A stretch of 64,000 nucleotides of DNA from Sclerodactyla briareus (taxonomy: Eukaryota > Echinodermata > Holothuroidea > Dendrochirotida > Sclerodactylidae). Location: the NCBI GenBank assembly GCA_026419785.1, contig JAODTK010001821.1:1-64000 (forward strand), written 5' to 3'. A program made the translations under genes and the position numbers. Below, one piece after another: positions 34,756 to 48,800 of the stretch (its first letter is position 1; the number at the start of each line of letters is the position of its first letter). Under the pieces are notes generated by a model. The model made no database searches, was not told where the DNA came from, and saw nothing but the letters and a program-made list of their open reading frames with translations.

Positions 34756-37700
34756 GCTACAGAGCGCTGAACCTCGAATCGAATACCGTATCGGTTAGCT
34801 GGCACCAGCGACCACAGTACACTGTATTCGTTGACATTTTGAAAAAGCTATTTGTTCGCCTGGAATGCTATGTTCGCGCCTTATCGGTCGCTAGCGTCGT
34901 GCAATAGTCTAACCTGCCAGCTGGGCCAACTTAAGTTCTCGCAGCTGGTCATGATGTTTTGTAGCTATTAGATTAAGTTCAAGACCCACCTATGAGGAAA
35001 GAATCTCGAAATCTGGGTTGTATTTGTCAGGGTAGAGTAAATCAGCCGCAGCCTGTTGCGATTTTCCATCATTAACGTGTGTGAAAGAAGATGTATAGGT
35101 GCAGTAGGCAAGCTGTGAAAACATTCAAACATGATCGAAATAGCTGTAACATTGAATTTGCCCGTTTCAGTTATGAGAAAAATCTCCGCTGCTTTCAGAC
35201 CTAAGTTTAGTGTATGTAGTTCCACGTTGCAAAATAATTACTCACGGTTTATATTCCAAGATATTAGATTATATTTAAGTATTACATGATAAGTTTGTGA
35301 GAACTCGAGATATGTACGAGACCAGATCAGTTCAGTTGTTCTTTTTCATGCGGGCATTCATTTTTCGGCTAGCACAGAGATGGTCTGTTTGGTGTACACA
35401 CTTTCACAACAATCAAGAGATTTTTTACATGTGGAGATACAACCCTCGAATATGTGGAGGACTGGAGGGGAAGTTCGGAAATGTTGGGTTGTGGCTGTGG
35501 TAGACCTAAAAATATCATTCACAGTCAGACGAAGCTTGCAGCTTTAACTGAAAGTTACCAATACAGTTGAAAATTTGAGATGGTGTTTGTAGGTATTTCT
35601 TAGTTACTCCATAAATGGAGGATGATTCAGTCGTTACTCGGACTATGACTACGACAGTACGACTGCCAGGCCTATGCCATTACCGCACATATGCACGTTG
35701 AACCGTGGCCTAGGCAGGTACAATCTTCCTACTTGCAGTAGAATAGTATAGGTTAGTTCTAAATTATGACTGCGAGTCTGAGTATGTTCCGTTCCCTACA
35801 CAACTGTCAGCACGTCATGCATATCACTGGAAGAATAATGACAAAACTCATCCCAGCCTTTTCTATCGCGCCCAATTCCATGTCTGCTAGGCTAATCTCT
35901 AGAATAAATTGAGACTACATAGCCCATAGGTAATCAGTTCTATTTTAATGCTTAAGCATGCCAAGATGTTCCTTTAAAACACAATTTAACAATGATTTTG
36001 CTGATCATTTGCATCAATATCAGGCAAGTGGCGACACTCATATCATATGGGACTTGGCTAGCAGTCAATTGAAGAAGCAGAAAACAACCAATATTTCACT
36101 CATTGGTTCCTGTTAGTGTATGCCACCAAATCCTTACAGTTTCTTCTTGATATTCTACTTCAAATAAATTTGCCGACATTTCATATTTCAAATCTGATTT
36201 TTCTTAATCAAATCAGCATTCTTTTGGTTTGACCGATACGCGTTCCATGGAAGCGAGCCTCCACTGTTCATCATGGTCGGCTGCGTTACGGAACGGGAAA
36301 AAATGGCCCCATTTGAGATTTTTATGTGGAGTAGAATCCCAAGAAGGCAAGCACACAAAATATCGGATTGGTGGTGCTACACCCCGAATGAGTAAAAATA
36401 TCTGAAATATTTCTGGCTTGCGCATTGAATGCTGATGAAATAGTTTCGCAGGTGCATATATATACAAAGTTTGGTTTTTCGTTCACAAGTGATACAAGTA
36501 AGTTGGCGGGGATCAGGGGGGGCGCCATCCCACCATATTCACACAGCAACAGTATATTCAGAGTACCATTCATGCTGTTGAATGACTCATTACAAAACCT
36601 TAACAAAGAGACATGAAAACTGTGGGGAACGGTTTGCTTTTCAGAAATAGTGTTTCTTAGCAATAGCAATTTGTGGTTCGAAATTAAGTCACATTAGAAG
36701 GGACAGTCGAAATTTGATTCTGAAGTGTCACAGTATGTACAGTGTTAAACACTGTGTAAGATATCACACAAACTGGAAGGACAGAGGTAAAAAGCTGCAT
36801 TATGGTGTGAGTTACCAGAAGCTGAGATGTTCATTCTTTCAGTGCCTTGTGAATCTAAATGACATTGGTTCTCGAGTAGAAGGAGTGAGTGATGAAATAA
36901 AACATGGTCATTTGTGACCGTACAAGTAATTTAGCGGAATGAAAATGCCTTTTGGAAGTTGAAAATGGTGGTGGATAACTTGATTGTGAACAGAAAGACG
37001 TAAGAGGAACACACTTTACCTCCCAATGCTATGTGAACTGTGTGTAGCATTCAGTAACAGATCAAAAACCATTTGAGAATGGTTTAAAATAGAGGGACAT
37101 GTTAGTCTCTTTTTAGGTTTTAGGTGAATTCCGGTCAAAGGCACTTCGGGATGCGACTCAAAGAGGTTCCAATATGGAGGCATGGTTCTGTGCCTCAAAA
37201 TTGTGAAGGGTGGGGTATATGGACCACATTTTATATCCAAAAGTATTGGGAAAATGGTGGTCTTATATGATTATTGTAAAGAAAGTGATGATGCCATTGA
37301 GTGATGGAAAGAAAATGCAACAGAAAAAATAAACACGCTAATAAATTTGGAACTTTGTAAGAGATGGAATTGGTTAAGAATATCATTTCATTCTCCAATC
37401 TTGTCAAAACTATGGGTGTCTTCTAAAATACACTGGCATTTATTACTAGAAACTCTCCCCCTAAAGCAAACTGTATACTCTGAGCACAATGAGCGCCCAA
37501 TTAACATTGGCTAGCAGAGATCCTAATGCTCGCCATGATATACCTCAGAGACATAGATATCAGCCCGAACACAGGCGCCAGCGTAATCACTGCATGTGAG
37601 TGGAAGTCAGATCAGCACTGTTTAACATACTGGACCGTAGCGAGTGCACATGCAAGGCGAAGCGGGGGCTAGGCTAGCATTGTGAGTACCCTATTTGCTG

Positions 37701-38271
37701 TCACACCCCAGTGATTGCTAGTTCTATGATTACAATAGACCAACTGTACTGTGACACATGTAACATATTTTCTGGAAGATATGTAGGAAAGTACAGAAGT
37801 TCTCTCATTATTTTTTTTTGCATTCACTGGGGCTCCCCCACGTGATATTCACAAGTGCAAAAACAGTGGAAGGGAAGTCTGAGATCAACTTCATTGGTAG
37901 GCACTTATTACAACGTTAATTATTACTGACCATGGGCTTTGAGCCCTGAGAGACTTCACACATGATAGGGCAGGAGGAATAAAGAATAGTACAGCATGCC
38001 AACATGTACGAGTACCAAAGGCTGATAGAGTACTATTACAATAAGGGTTGTGGGGCTGGCAACTGTCATCTGGTGCCCCCCCCCCTCCCTGGAACCTAGA
38101 ACACTAAAACTTAATAGTTGACTTTAATAGATTGACTCCTGACAAGCCATGTTTCAATTAGCCTATAGATAAGTTTTCTACAAGTTATTGCAGAGAGCTA
38201 GCGACACTAAAGGTTGCTATATGTTGTACAGTTCGAATTCTGCGAGATGCCTGTTTTTGCAGGTATCCTTC
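34756..38271. other. No gene seen
   Basis: Moderate A/T-rich sequence between the satellite and the hAT element, apart from the weak THAP-like relic near 36,280. Short frames on both strands show no family resemblance. Confidence 0.5.
36213..36345 (-). other. Possible THAP-domain-like relic
   Basis: The minus strand reads HKNLKWGHFFPFRNAADHDE then QWRLASMERVSVKPKEC. The FxFPF, the W and the basic residues before KP recall the middle of THAP zinc fingers, found in host genes and in P-type transposases. The flanking Cys and His ligands are not evident. It is short and unconfirmed. Confidence 0.22.
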
Positions 38272-38279
38272 GTGTAGAC

Positions 38280-40281
38280 TAAGGCTGCACGGTAGTTCCT
38301 GAGCAAAACCGGTCGGTTTCCAATTGCTAAACCGAGTTCAAACCGGTTTTTTTTTCGGTTTTGACCGATGCCGCTCAACAAGAAGTATTTGCGCCAAGGG
38401 GGAAGTACTGCTCCGTGAACCCCAACACGGTTCCCGCCTAGAGCGAGTGTTAACTTCAGGGCGCAAACATCGCCACGCCGCGTTCTCGAGTTCAAAGATT
38501 AGTATATCCCTTAGACATTATTTTGTTAACTGAATTGTAATTCTAATCAAAACAATCATAAGAAAACAAGTCAGCGTGATCTTGAGATTGTGGGTTTCTG
38601 TGACTTCATCTAGTTAATGCATTAGTGATAAAAATCCAGCATTGTATTCCCCTCCAAATTCATTCTGTCTAGTACACTATTTCAGCTGTGTAAATACAGG
38701 AAATCCTTTTCATCAATCAGACTGTTCCATTATAATAATATGGGGAATGAAAACATAATAATTGCAAATAAACATGCCAGAGCATCCTACCACGTGTCTC
38801 TCTTTAATAAAACATGCAACGTGAGAAGTAAAAACTGCTACATTATCCCACACGTAACCTATGTATGTACCCTGTCGCCGCAACATGCACAGTTCACAAA
38901 CAGATCGCTGGCCAATTCACCGGTGTTGAGCCGAAAGCCCCAAGCGTAACTGTGATTATTTTAGCAAGGAAACTGAAGCACGGCACCGTCTAAAATCAGC
39001 CCTAAAAACCACCAGATCTGCGCTAAACCGTTATGTATAATTATTTTCTGGCACAATGCCCCAATTATTCACATATTCATTAATCGAATTGTATGCCCAC
39101 ACGAAAATACATTGCCGTATCGCGGATCGAAGAGTGATGACGATCGCTAATATTTCCCAGTCTTTAATCACAGAGGCAGTTAGAAACTTCCATAGATATT
39201 AATTGTGTGCGATAAAAAGGTTTGCTGTCGGCAGCCGGTACCAAATCAATAGGCGTGGCCGACTTGGTAGTGGTTTAACGAAATGTACATATTCAGTGGG
39301 AATGCATTGTCAAGAATGGCTATGACAGTAAGTAGGTTTGTGATGGACCACGTGTTCCAAACAGGGCTATGTATTGAAACTAGTGCAACGGCATTGGGCG
39401 AGTAAGCAACATATAGCTTTGCATGCAGTTTTATATTACGTTACCACGAAGCTGCGATGTCCGTGGCGGCATGTATATTTGTAAATAATGAAAGTACATC
39501 GCTCGCCAAAACACACGTGGGGGCAGTTTATAATTTTCAACAGGTTACGCATTGAGCTGCGATGTACGCGCCGGCTGGGATCGGCGAGAAATACATAATT
39601 CGATTTTAGTTACGGGTTTGGTAGTATGCTAATGGTAATTAATTCCGAAACAGCTGAATGTTGACACAATTGAGAAGCTGTTCAACTTTAGTACACAGTG
39701 ACTTACAAAGTCACACATCTTGTGAGTTTGTCAACCGTTGTCATAAAGCGGAACAGTAAACTGAAGGGCAGGGCTAACATGCAACACAAGAAATGACATT
39801 ATATTCACTTACCTGTCGGAAAGGTGAAAGAGTAAAAGTTAGCAACATTAATGGAGGATATGATGTAATTTCTAGACGATGGTAAGGTAAACGCAAAGCG
39901 GACACAGAGACAACAGCATGATGAAATTGATAGGTTCTATTAGATCACGATGATGTTATTGTGCAAGGAAAGTACACATAATCCAGTCCCCAGTGACCAT
40001 TTCAGTGACGTTACTATCGGACGTCACGGCGGGTGATAATGTAACATGATGTTCAAAGACCATCCGGGCTCTGCCACTCTAACGAAGCATGGATTGCGTG
40101 CGATTTTTTCAATAACTCGGTTTTTTAGACGTGGCGTCGGGCGACTCGGTTTTTGTCGGCGTGTTCTCGGTTATTCGGTTTTTGCAAAATTTCAAAACAG
40201 TTTTTATTAAACCGAACCCGAGTCATCCGGAGTTCTCGGTTCAACCGAAGTTGGTAAAGTAAAGAGTACCGTGCAGCCTTA
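38280..40281. mobile_element. Non-autonomous hAT transposon, 2.0 kb, with 8-bp target duplication
   Basis: The ends are perfect 15-bp inverted repeats, TAAGGCTGCACGGTA and its complement. They are flanked on both sides by GTGTAGAC (38,272-38,279 and 40,282-40,289), an exact 8-bp target-site duplication. Eight-base duplications and ends of the (T/C)AGGGCTGCACG type are typical of hAT elements. Both subterminal regions are packed with short aaccgg or aaccgag motifs in opposing orientations, as expected for transposase binding sites. The inside has no long open frame and nothing like a hAT dimerisation domain, so it must have moved using a transposase from elsewhere. The undamaged duplication suggests a fairly recent insertion. 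Confidence 0.9.
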
Positions 40282-40289
40282 GTGTAGAC

Positions 40290-42187
40290 CCTTTCTCTCA
40301 TTATGTTTAAGGTTGGTCAAACCATAACAGATGTTTATAAATCTTTTTTGTCTGCTTTGCAAAGTTGTGTAACACGTCAATAATAGCCCCAGTCACCCAC
40401 AGCAATTTGATTTAGTACGCAACTAGTTAAGAGAATAAAAAATCATGCCATTGACTGGTTTACAACTCTTTCTTTGAAACCAATCTATCTTCTGCAATTT
40501 CACCTTCTCTCAGCAGTCATGAAACGCCCCTCTCCTCTGGTGTGAAAGTGGTAATGTAATGGCCAAAATACAAAGGGGGAAAAGAGCTAAAGCCACCGAG
40601 AGCACAGGAGCTACAAAATCCGTGAGTTTTGTTGGTCTCTTCCAGTAAGCCAGTGGGATTGTTGGAATTGATATCAGGCAACTGACCTGAATTTGCATAC
40701 CAGCTGTACAAAGACTGAATTCTATAGTCAACGTGTAGCCAATTCAGCATCTACGGTTGGAAATTGGGAAGCTGGTTTATTACTATTAACTGTAGCCGTT
40801 TTGGGGCTTCCATTCTACAGTGTGAAGTGAGCCAGTGTTGGCGTAGGGGATGGAAAGAGGGATTTCTCCTGCTAATTGTTGGAATCTCTCCCATGAAATT
40901 ATGACAAGAGCGGACATTCCCTCCCAAACAATTCTAGGATTGTGGGGTTGTTCAGTGTAATTCATATGCGAGGAGTGAGTCCCTCTTTTCACTTCTAGAA
41001 TCCCTCTTTGAATAAAATCACGGGAGGGAATTCCATTCTAGAAGAAAAAGTTAGCCGCCACAATGAGTGAGCTTTTCATTGTTGCAATTACTTGCCAATT
41101 TCCTTCAAACTAGATCCAAACTCAAATGTGTGTTTCACCCATCCCCCCCTTCTCCCCCCACCCACTCCTATTCACTGGAAACTTTCCGTAATAAGACTCA
41201 ATGCAATTCAGTGAGGATTGCTAAGTTGATATTGTCATATTGTACTTTGGGGGTATGTATGTACACGATATAGGAGAATGTGTAATTTATCAACATATTC
41301 CCAATCTACTTAAAATTTTGAATCGAGGGAAACCGTTTGCCCAAATTTTGATTATAATCCAAAGTATTTAGGTTTTTGAAACACCGAGTAGCGACTTCAA
41401 TGGTGGGTTGGGTCATACTATATAAATAAACAAATTAACAGTGAGTGCACATGTACAAATTGAGGTAAACCAGCCTGTTGTGAATGATAGTCATGATGCT
41501 GATGGGCTCAGTAGCGCGAAGCATTAGGTTTGGAAATGACATGGAAAGTTTTGGATCCGCTTTCTTCTCAAAAACTGGCATGTTCTCACATTGTGTGAAG
41601 GGAGGCTACTCAGATTGGATAGACATTGCATCTGTATTGTTCAAACTCAAAAATAGATACGATAGCTTCAAGCAAAGTCTTCTCGGTAATTGGAATGAAG
41701 ATTGAATGATAATGCAGTGAGTAAGTGATTGAACCAGGTTGGACAGAGTTGAATAATTAGTCAACAGTGAAGTTGTGGTCTATTGAACTGAACTGAAGGA
41801 CAAAACAAAATTGTCCTACATATGACCTAGGATAGTGCCCTCACTGGGTCAGCCATTGACCACCACTGATTAGATATGGCATAGATTGTGGATCCCTTGT
41901 ATGAGACCCCTCACGGGGCCTTTCTGGATCATCCTAGGTCATCGATACCTGCAATCAATGTGGAGTAAAGACAGTTTGCATTATAGTAGTAAGTATGCAA
42001 TGGGCAAATATGAGGCTGATAGAAAATTCGAAATACCCAATAATCTGGTTGTTCCTGCCGAACACACTATTTACGAGGAATGTAGCAGGACCAAGTGAAA
42101 AGAGCTCATTTAGCTTAGGGGAACTAAGATTCAGTCTGGAGAAGTATCCTATCACACGATATTGAATGCTGTCTTTGTTGTGAGGAC
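40290..42187. other. No exon recognised upstream of FANCD2
   Basis: The promoter and first FANCD2 exons should lie here or between 42,300 and 42,860, but I could not find them. An atggctagagttggtgcaca stretch at about 42,449, ending in a gtatgt donor at 42,483, would join the 42,860 exon in phase, but has no similarity to the known N-terminus. Confidence 0.4.
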
Positions 42188-42300
42188 ACATTATCGCAAC
42201 CTTCGAACGATCCTTGCTTCCACCTCATTTGTAGCTTCATCCAAGAAGAGGACGTTAGCTGCCCTCTCCAAGGCCTACCCAAGATTTGAGTCTTGTTGCA
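42188..42300 (-). other. ABC ATPase-like short coding remnant (Walker B)
   Basis: On the minus strand a stretch reads ALERAANVLFLDEATNEVEA then RIVRR. The hydrophobic-LDEAT pattern is that of the Walker B and catalytic glutamate of ABC transporters, and an ALxRxxxVLFLDEAT context is usual there. There is no adjoining signature motif or Walker A, a stop lies just upstream, and the match is short. It could be a relic or chance. It lies about 560 bp upstream of the first candidate FANCD2 exon. Confidence 0.25.
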
Positions 42301-42859
42301 CAGACGGTGGAGGCCGCAGGACTACCGCTTGATGGTGGGGATACACCTAATGTCTTAGTATGTTTGATCGTTCGTGTATGTATATTTTGCTTCCATTCAA
42401 GAAGCATTCATTTGATTCCAGTCAAAAGCATTCCTATTTTGATTGACAATGGCTAGAGTTGGTGCACATGGCATGCGCGATGGTATGTTACTGAATCTGG
42501 AATGTAGCGTGATGTATCAAAGTTCGAAACCAGAATCAGAGAAATATCGGACAGAGCATGCAAATATTCACCGATCCACGAAATGAAGTTCAAATTTACA
42601 TGTGATCAGTGTAGGCACGAGGTCTATTCAGTAAAAAAACCGTTATAATTTTCTCAGGATCCCACTCAAGTCCCCATTCATCGCTAGAAAGCAGCTGATG
42701 ATAAAAAAAGACATCTGTTGGGCAGAACTATTTTTTTATTCCCTTGAACAAGAGTCTCAAGGAACTATATCCGTCAACGTAGCATGTTGTGTGTGTTTGG
42801 ATGAACGTTCTGTGTATCTGTAACACCTACCTTGAAGTAATTTGGACATGCTGCTCCAG

Positions 42860-42892
42860 TGAAGTTTAAACTTGATGGGTTTGAGTTCCATG
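42860..42892 (+). CDS. FANCD2: FANCD2 candidate exon (near residues 60-72)
   Basis: A 33-bp exon lies between ctgctccag and gtgagtac and reads (V)KFKLDGFEFH(G). It enters with two bases of a codon and leaves with one. This matches the phase of the next exon, so the join reads FEFHG-IFQRN. Similarity to the human segment GIILKTGESQNQL is weak, so the assignment rests on position, splice signals and phase. The small size makes chance a real possibility. Confidence 0.4.
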
Positions 42893-45800
42893 GTGAGTAC
42901 ACCAAACACTTTTTTTTTTTTGTATGAGTAAGAAAAAGTGGAACTGTGTAAAATTCTGGTTCATTTTGGGTTATTTCACCCTTGTAATCAGTGAATCCTA
43001 TAAGTGCATGGATGGCTCATTCTATTGATATTAGCTCAAGAGTAAGGTGATTCAAGGGACTATTTATGATGCCTTTGATCTCAGGTGTGGAGCGAAAATG
43101 TTTATGAGGAAAATTGAGAACTGAAACACATCCAGGACAGTAGTGGCCAAGGGAATCACTAAGCCCTTTGCTTTCTGGGTATATCCCTGACAGTGAACTA
43201 TCGCAGATACACTATATGGGCGATAATGTACGGTAAGGTAAGATTTTCATTTGGCATTTACAAGCCAAAATTCCCTAACAGATTATGAATTGGTTCACCG
43301 TCGAACGGGTGCGGCCAGACGCTTACGTGACAGGGCCACATTCTTCCCTGGCATACATGGTGAGGACGAGGAGGCAATGACAAGCAAATGTTAGGAGGAT
43401 GGGGGAGAGAGGACACTATTGGGGGGGGGGGGACGGAGGCGGGTGGGTGGGGAACATATCTAAGGGTTCGCGAATTGCTAGCCTAATCTGTTTATGCAAT
43501 CAGTGATTTGGTTTTGTCGCAATATTTACGACAGTTATGCCAATGATGATTGATAAGGTGGTAAAGGAAGAGAATTGCTCCTATCAGCTATCTGTTATCT
43601 GTTGCAATAAATTTCATGACGAGATGGTCAAAACCTACTAAAATTAAAATATGGCAAAATTAACAACAAATTTGCCTAAAATACGTATAAGCCATAATCA
43701 CACTTGGTAAATGACCTACAGTGAGCCTAAATTTCATAAGAAAGAAATTGTGCACTACTTATATCTCTGTGCATCTTTCTCTTCATCGATGTTGATCAGG
43801 TATCTTCCAGCGGAATGTGCAGAAGGCACTGAAAAAAAAGTTTAAGAAGAAACAGAGGGGGTAAATGGATGATTGCGTTATCCAGTCACCAGTGATATTG
43901 ATGTTGGTTCTCATTAGAATTGTTCCATGTACAGTGCAATCCCATGGTTGCCAGCTGATTATTTGATGTTGGCTCTCATATAATTGTTCCATACAGTGCA
44001 ATCCCCGTTGGGTTTGGCAGTCCATGGAAACTTCAAAGATGGGGGACTTTTCTCATAGCCGCTGACACATATCAGAGGCTGAACGGTGCATTGTATATAG
44101 CGAAAGAACGGATTTCGCATTGACATGTCAGAATCAGTAAAAAATAATCTAATAGACTGTTTTCTGGTCACACACTCTGTTATATCTATGTAGAGGGCAA
44201 AATTGCTTCGCTACAACCACGAATAATGGGCTGATATGTATGTCAAAAAAAAAATGTCTTGTCTACAAGTCTATCAGACTCTAGAGTTCAGGTCTAGTGA
44301 ATATGATACTAGACAATATAGATGGCTGGCTTGGGAATCTTGTGAACAATATGACAACGATTTGGTGATGTTAATTCATATAAAATTGGGGAGACCGCCC
44401 CCCATTTATAAGCAGATTACCAGACAAGTCTTCCTTCGGCCCCTACCAAATGCTTTGCCTTGCAAAACCGTAAGTCTTCCCTGAATCTTCTCATGCTACA
44501 AGTCACCATGTCCATTACTAAAATTAAAGTTTTTCAGCTCCAAACTTGGCCTCTAAAACAGAAATTCTCACAGTTCTTTACAAATCCTCATACTACCTTG
44601 TCGTCCACGTAACCATCTCAACATGAACGTACCATCCTTCGCGATTTCTAATATTTGCCCATAATGGTGCCAACACCCCCTGCCATTTAAAAAAAAGGAT
44701 GGTATAATGCACAAAAAATCATGCTAATGTGGTGGTCAGTTCCTCTCTGACCTGAACGTTCGGGGATAGGGCCTCAGCAGTGAATTGAAGGACAACTGCA
44801 AGATGAAATTTAAAAAAAGAGGCTAATATATTAGCTGGAAAAAACGAAGCATCCAAGTCCCAACCCGAAGGTCAAACACTTTCCGTTAAGGAGGTACAGT
44901 CCTTTGAAGTTTGTGCGTGTGTATTGCACAAGAACAAAAGCATTTCCCATATGCAATAATAAAATGATGTCTACTTGCAACAAACCCGCAAAAACATTCT
45001 TTTGTTTTCTATTGAATTCACACATTGATTTTCACTTGAAAAGCAGTTCAATCTATGGGAGGGAGTGCTTGTGTATGGTGTTGGTGTTGATGGTTGCTTT
45101 GGGGAGAGAAAGACAAACAGTACTTGACATAGCAACACAAATGAAACGATTTGAAATACATGACATAAATTCCCGGGTTGTCCAAGTGTGACGTCATTGC
45201 GCAATTGGGATTCTCGCCAATTTCTCAGCATAATGGACCAACTGAAGGCCAATAACTCCACAAGGAACATCGTATTGAAATGGGGTTTGGACCTATAGAT
45301 GCAATTTTCCATTCTCCATGATATAGCCTCTGTTGTATCTGCCTGCCTGCAGTTGTCTTTAATGGTAGTTTGTGTAAATCTTTCGAAACATATCATCAAC
45401 CATTAACATATGCATGTTGTATTGTGTATTTTCTTGTTCCAATTGGTTCAAGTCTTCCCCTATATTCCCCCCCAAATAACTATTTTAATGTCATAGGATT
45501 GTGCATTGAAAATCAGCCAATCAATTCGTTTCATGGTCATAGCATGTTGGGTTATGAAGTTACAAATTTTTGAAGATTAATAATTTATCACTGCTAAGTT
45601 GGCAATTTTGCAAAGTGGCAACATTTGATGATGTCATATTATGATTTTAAAGAAAGGCAAGAAAATGTCTGTTCCCTGATAATTGGTAGATGTGACATCA
45701 TAAAAAAGGGTTGGCCAGTTTGCCCAAATCAGCTAATTTATATGAAATCTGAGGAGGAAGCCATATCTTCCAACCGTAACATGCTATGAACTGGCACAAA

Positions 45801-48800
45801 GGTGACATTATGACACCAGGAGAGTATGACTGGAATGAATTTCCCTTTAAACTAGTTTGGAAGATTCAGCACCCAAATCCCGTTTGGGTTATTTGCATAA
45901 TTTCATGTGACAATGTAAAGTTTCTCAGACGTCCAATAAGCGTGGTGGGTCATGAGTTGCAATTGTATCAGGGGTGTGTACATCAACAGTGGGGGTTAAA
46001 CACTGGTTGATATCTATCAGGGCAAAAATTTGTATTTTGCAGGTCAAACAATGCATAGTTTGCAGGGCCAACGCTGTTGATGAGGTGTTTACTGATTGAC
46101 ATTGGAGGGGGGGAGGAAACATCGCCCTCACCTCCGAAAGAATGACTTTAGTGCCACCCTAACCTGCCACCTACTCCTCAGCACAGTGGGTACTACTGCG
46201 CCACCAAAAGGTGGCAATTCCCGATTCCCCCCAGATAATTAACACTGGTCCCATGAGTTCCTCATATTTGGTACCTTCAGTTGAGAGATCTATGTACAGT
46301 TGTCATGTCTACATATGGGTTGTGCGTACATATATATATCTAAACCAGGACTGGATGGATGAAGCTCAGAATTTGTACATGGGTTCCCCATTACGAATGA
46401 ACTGTAAGTCAAGCCCATCAAGGCCAACAAAGTTCAAATATAAGAAACATTTGGTAACATGAAATTCCAGAATGCTTAGTACATGAAGGAGGAAATATTA
46501 GTGTCTTGTAAACTTTCTATTTGCGGGGTGTATAAAATCCTGTTGTTTCGGTGGGGATGATCTAATTTCTTCATTTTCAATCTATTCTCCTCAGACAGTG
46601 ACAGAATTTTTAGATGGGCTGCAAGTTTACATGGAGGATGAGGCCAGGTATGTCAACCATTGTTTTTCTTGTCTGGTGAATCATCCTAATTGGATATTAA
46701 AAATGGTGAGGATTAATGGATCCTCTCAGGTTTTTTTTTTTGTTCTTTTTTCAGTAATACATGGTATGAACCTGTGTGATGGTTTATTTATGGGCCTGCT
46801 CGTGGTTACAGTTTAATGAGATGATAAGATATCGGTCAAAGGTCAGAGGGAACCAATGGCAGTGCGAGGTTTGAACGCACAGCCACAGCTCGGCAGAACG
46901 ATCTGCTTTCAAGAATCCCCTGCCGAAATACAAATCGACCAACACAATACTTCACAGACGCTCCCTCATACTTACCAGCAATAACATCATGATAACATGG
47001 GATGAATTGGTTGCATTTCGATATGGTGACAGTTTAAAAATAAGGCGTGGTTTGTTGTAACGATATGCTATGGTGGATCTTGTCTATACCACCGAACTGT
47101 TTCCTGGTGAGCATGCGCACTGCAACTACAAACTGGCCTATTCATAAAGACCATGTGTGTGGAAGTAATTCATTCATAACCAGTTGTAATTAAGCACTGA
47201 CCGGTTCTAAAATAAATTTAGGATGTGGAGCACGGTATTTATTAACGCAAGTACGCTATGGCTTATGTGGGTGACAGGCGTAGCGAAGCCCGTGTATAAA
47301 ACCTACATAGATGCTGTGTGAGCTATACACACACCACACAAGATCACCAATAACATACAGGTGTGTTTGGTGAGGCGTGCACTGAGTTCATTCGACACTG
47401 ATTAAATGTAATACTAATGATTTTAGTGACATGTGGGATCGTCGATTTTTTAGCTCAATATTGGAATAATCTGCAGGTCACTCTATGTCACACTATCTAT
47501 CCCGTGTGTCAACAATTGCCTCTTTGGCCCCCAAACAGTCATTCTGTGATGGATGTCGACCAAACTTGGACACATGTTTATTGACCATGGGGACAGTGTG
47601 ACTTTGTGAAGGTCAAGGTAAAAGGTCATTTAAAGGGCAGTCGTATGGCCAGTTGTGTAAAAATTTTCAAATGTAATCGCCTACAAATTTTGGTGCACAG
47701 TCTGATGTTCGGTAAATGATTGGCGAACAGCAACTTTCGGGGTGGTTCAGGAAATTTTTGTTGTTTCTAAGGTCCACTGGGCCCAAGGGCCCATTTTATG
47801 AAAATTCTCACAATAGTACTGAAGAAATGCATCTCTCCCCTACCCAAGAGTCAATTGATTGTTCTTCAAAAAGTTACATGAATGGTCCCTGGGGTGGAGG
47901 GCCTAGGAGGGGGGGCGGGGGTGGGGGAATTTTGACTCAAGGCCAGTTTGGGCACAAGGGTCAATTATATGAAATACCCCAAATCTTGTATTTCTACAAA
48001 ATGTTGTTGCACAGTGCTGATTGTCAGTCATTAATGGTGGGTCTGAGAGCTGTGCTTCAGGGTGCCCAGGAGTTAGGTCCCAAGGCCCAGTGGAGGCCCC
48101 TGGTCCGTCCTTCGATTAGGCAAATGCTTCTCCTCCTACGATTTCAGTGCACAGGCTGCATCAGTCGTAATATTGGTTCTACGATGTACCTTTGGGGTGA
48201 TCTCCGAAAATTTTTGAATTAAGTCCACTGGGACCGTTGTGGCACATTGTATGAAAACTTCACCACAATGGAACGTTGAAATGCATTCTCCTCCCAAGAG
48301 CTTCAATTGATTTTTCTTCAAAGTTACATATAACCGGTCCTTAGGTAGAGGGCCATTGGAGGTGACTGGGAATTTTGAGCCCAATATATGAAATTACTGC
48401 AAAATCTGGTATATCGATACAACTTTCTGTTGCCACAGTGATGATGTTCAGTTATAATGATGGTCTAAAAGGCACCTTCAGGGTGCCAGGGATTCTAGGA
48501 CCAATGGCCAGTGTCCACTGTGGCCTGCAGCCCATATGTGGAATATTTATTGATTGCTAAGACATCTTAGGCCATATGCCGATCATGGTCAAAGTCATAA
48601 AGGCACACAATAGGCCATTGTTTGAAACTGCTCCCCCTGCCACCTTGGCCTCATGATCTTGAACATTTATCAATAATTGTATCATTCGTTTTGGGACATT
48701 TGTGCCGTGTGAGCTACAACACATTGAGTGGCTATAGTGTCCCTTGAATTCATGAATGGCATGCACTCTGGATTCTAGCCTATTATGACGTGATCGGGGC

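Noticed and set aside
47716-48222. A 168-residue open frame on the plus strand
   Set aside because: It lies over the first unit of a two-copy tandem repeat whose second unit is not open in the same frame.
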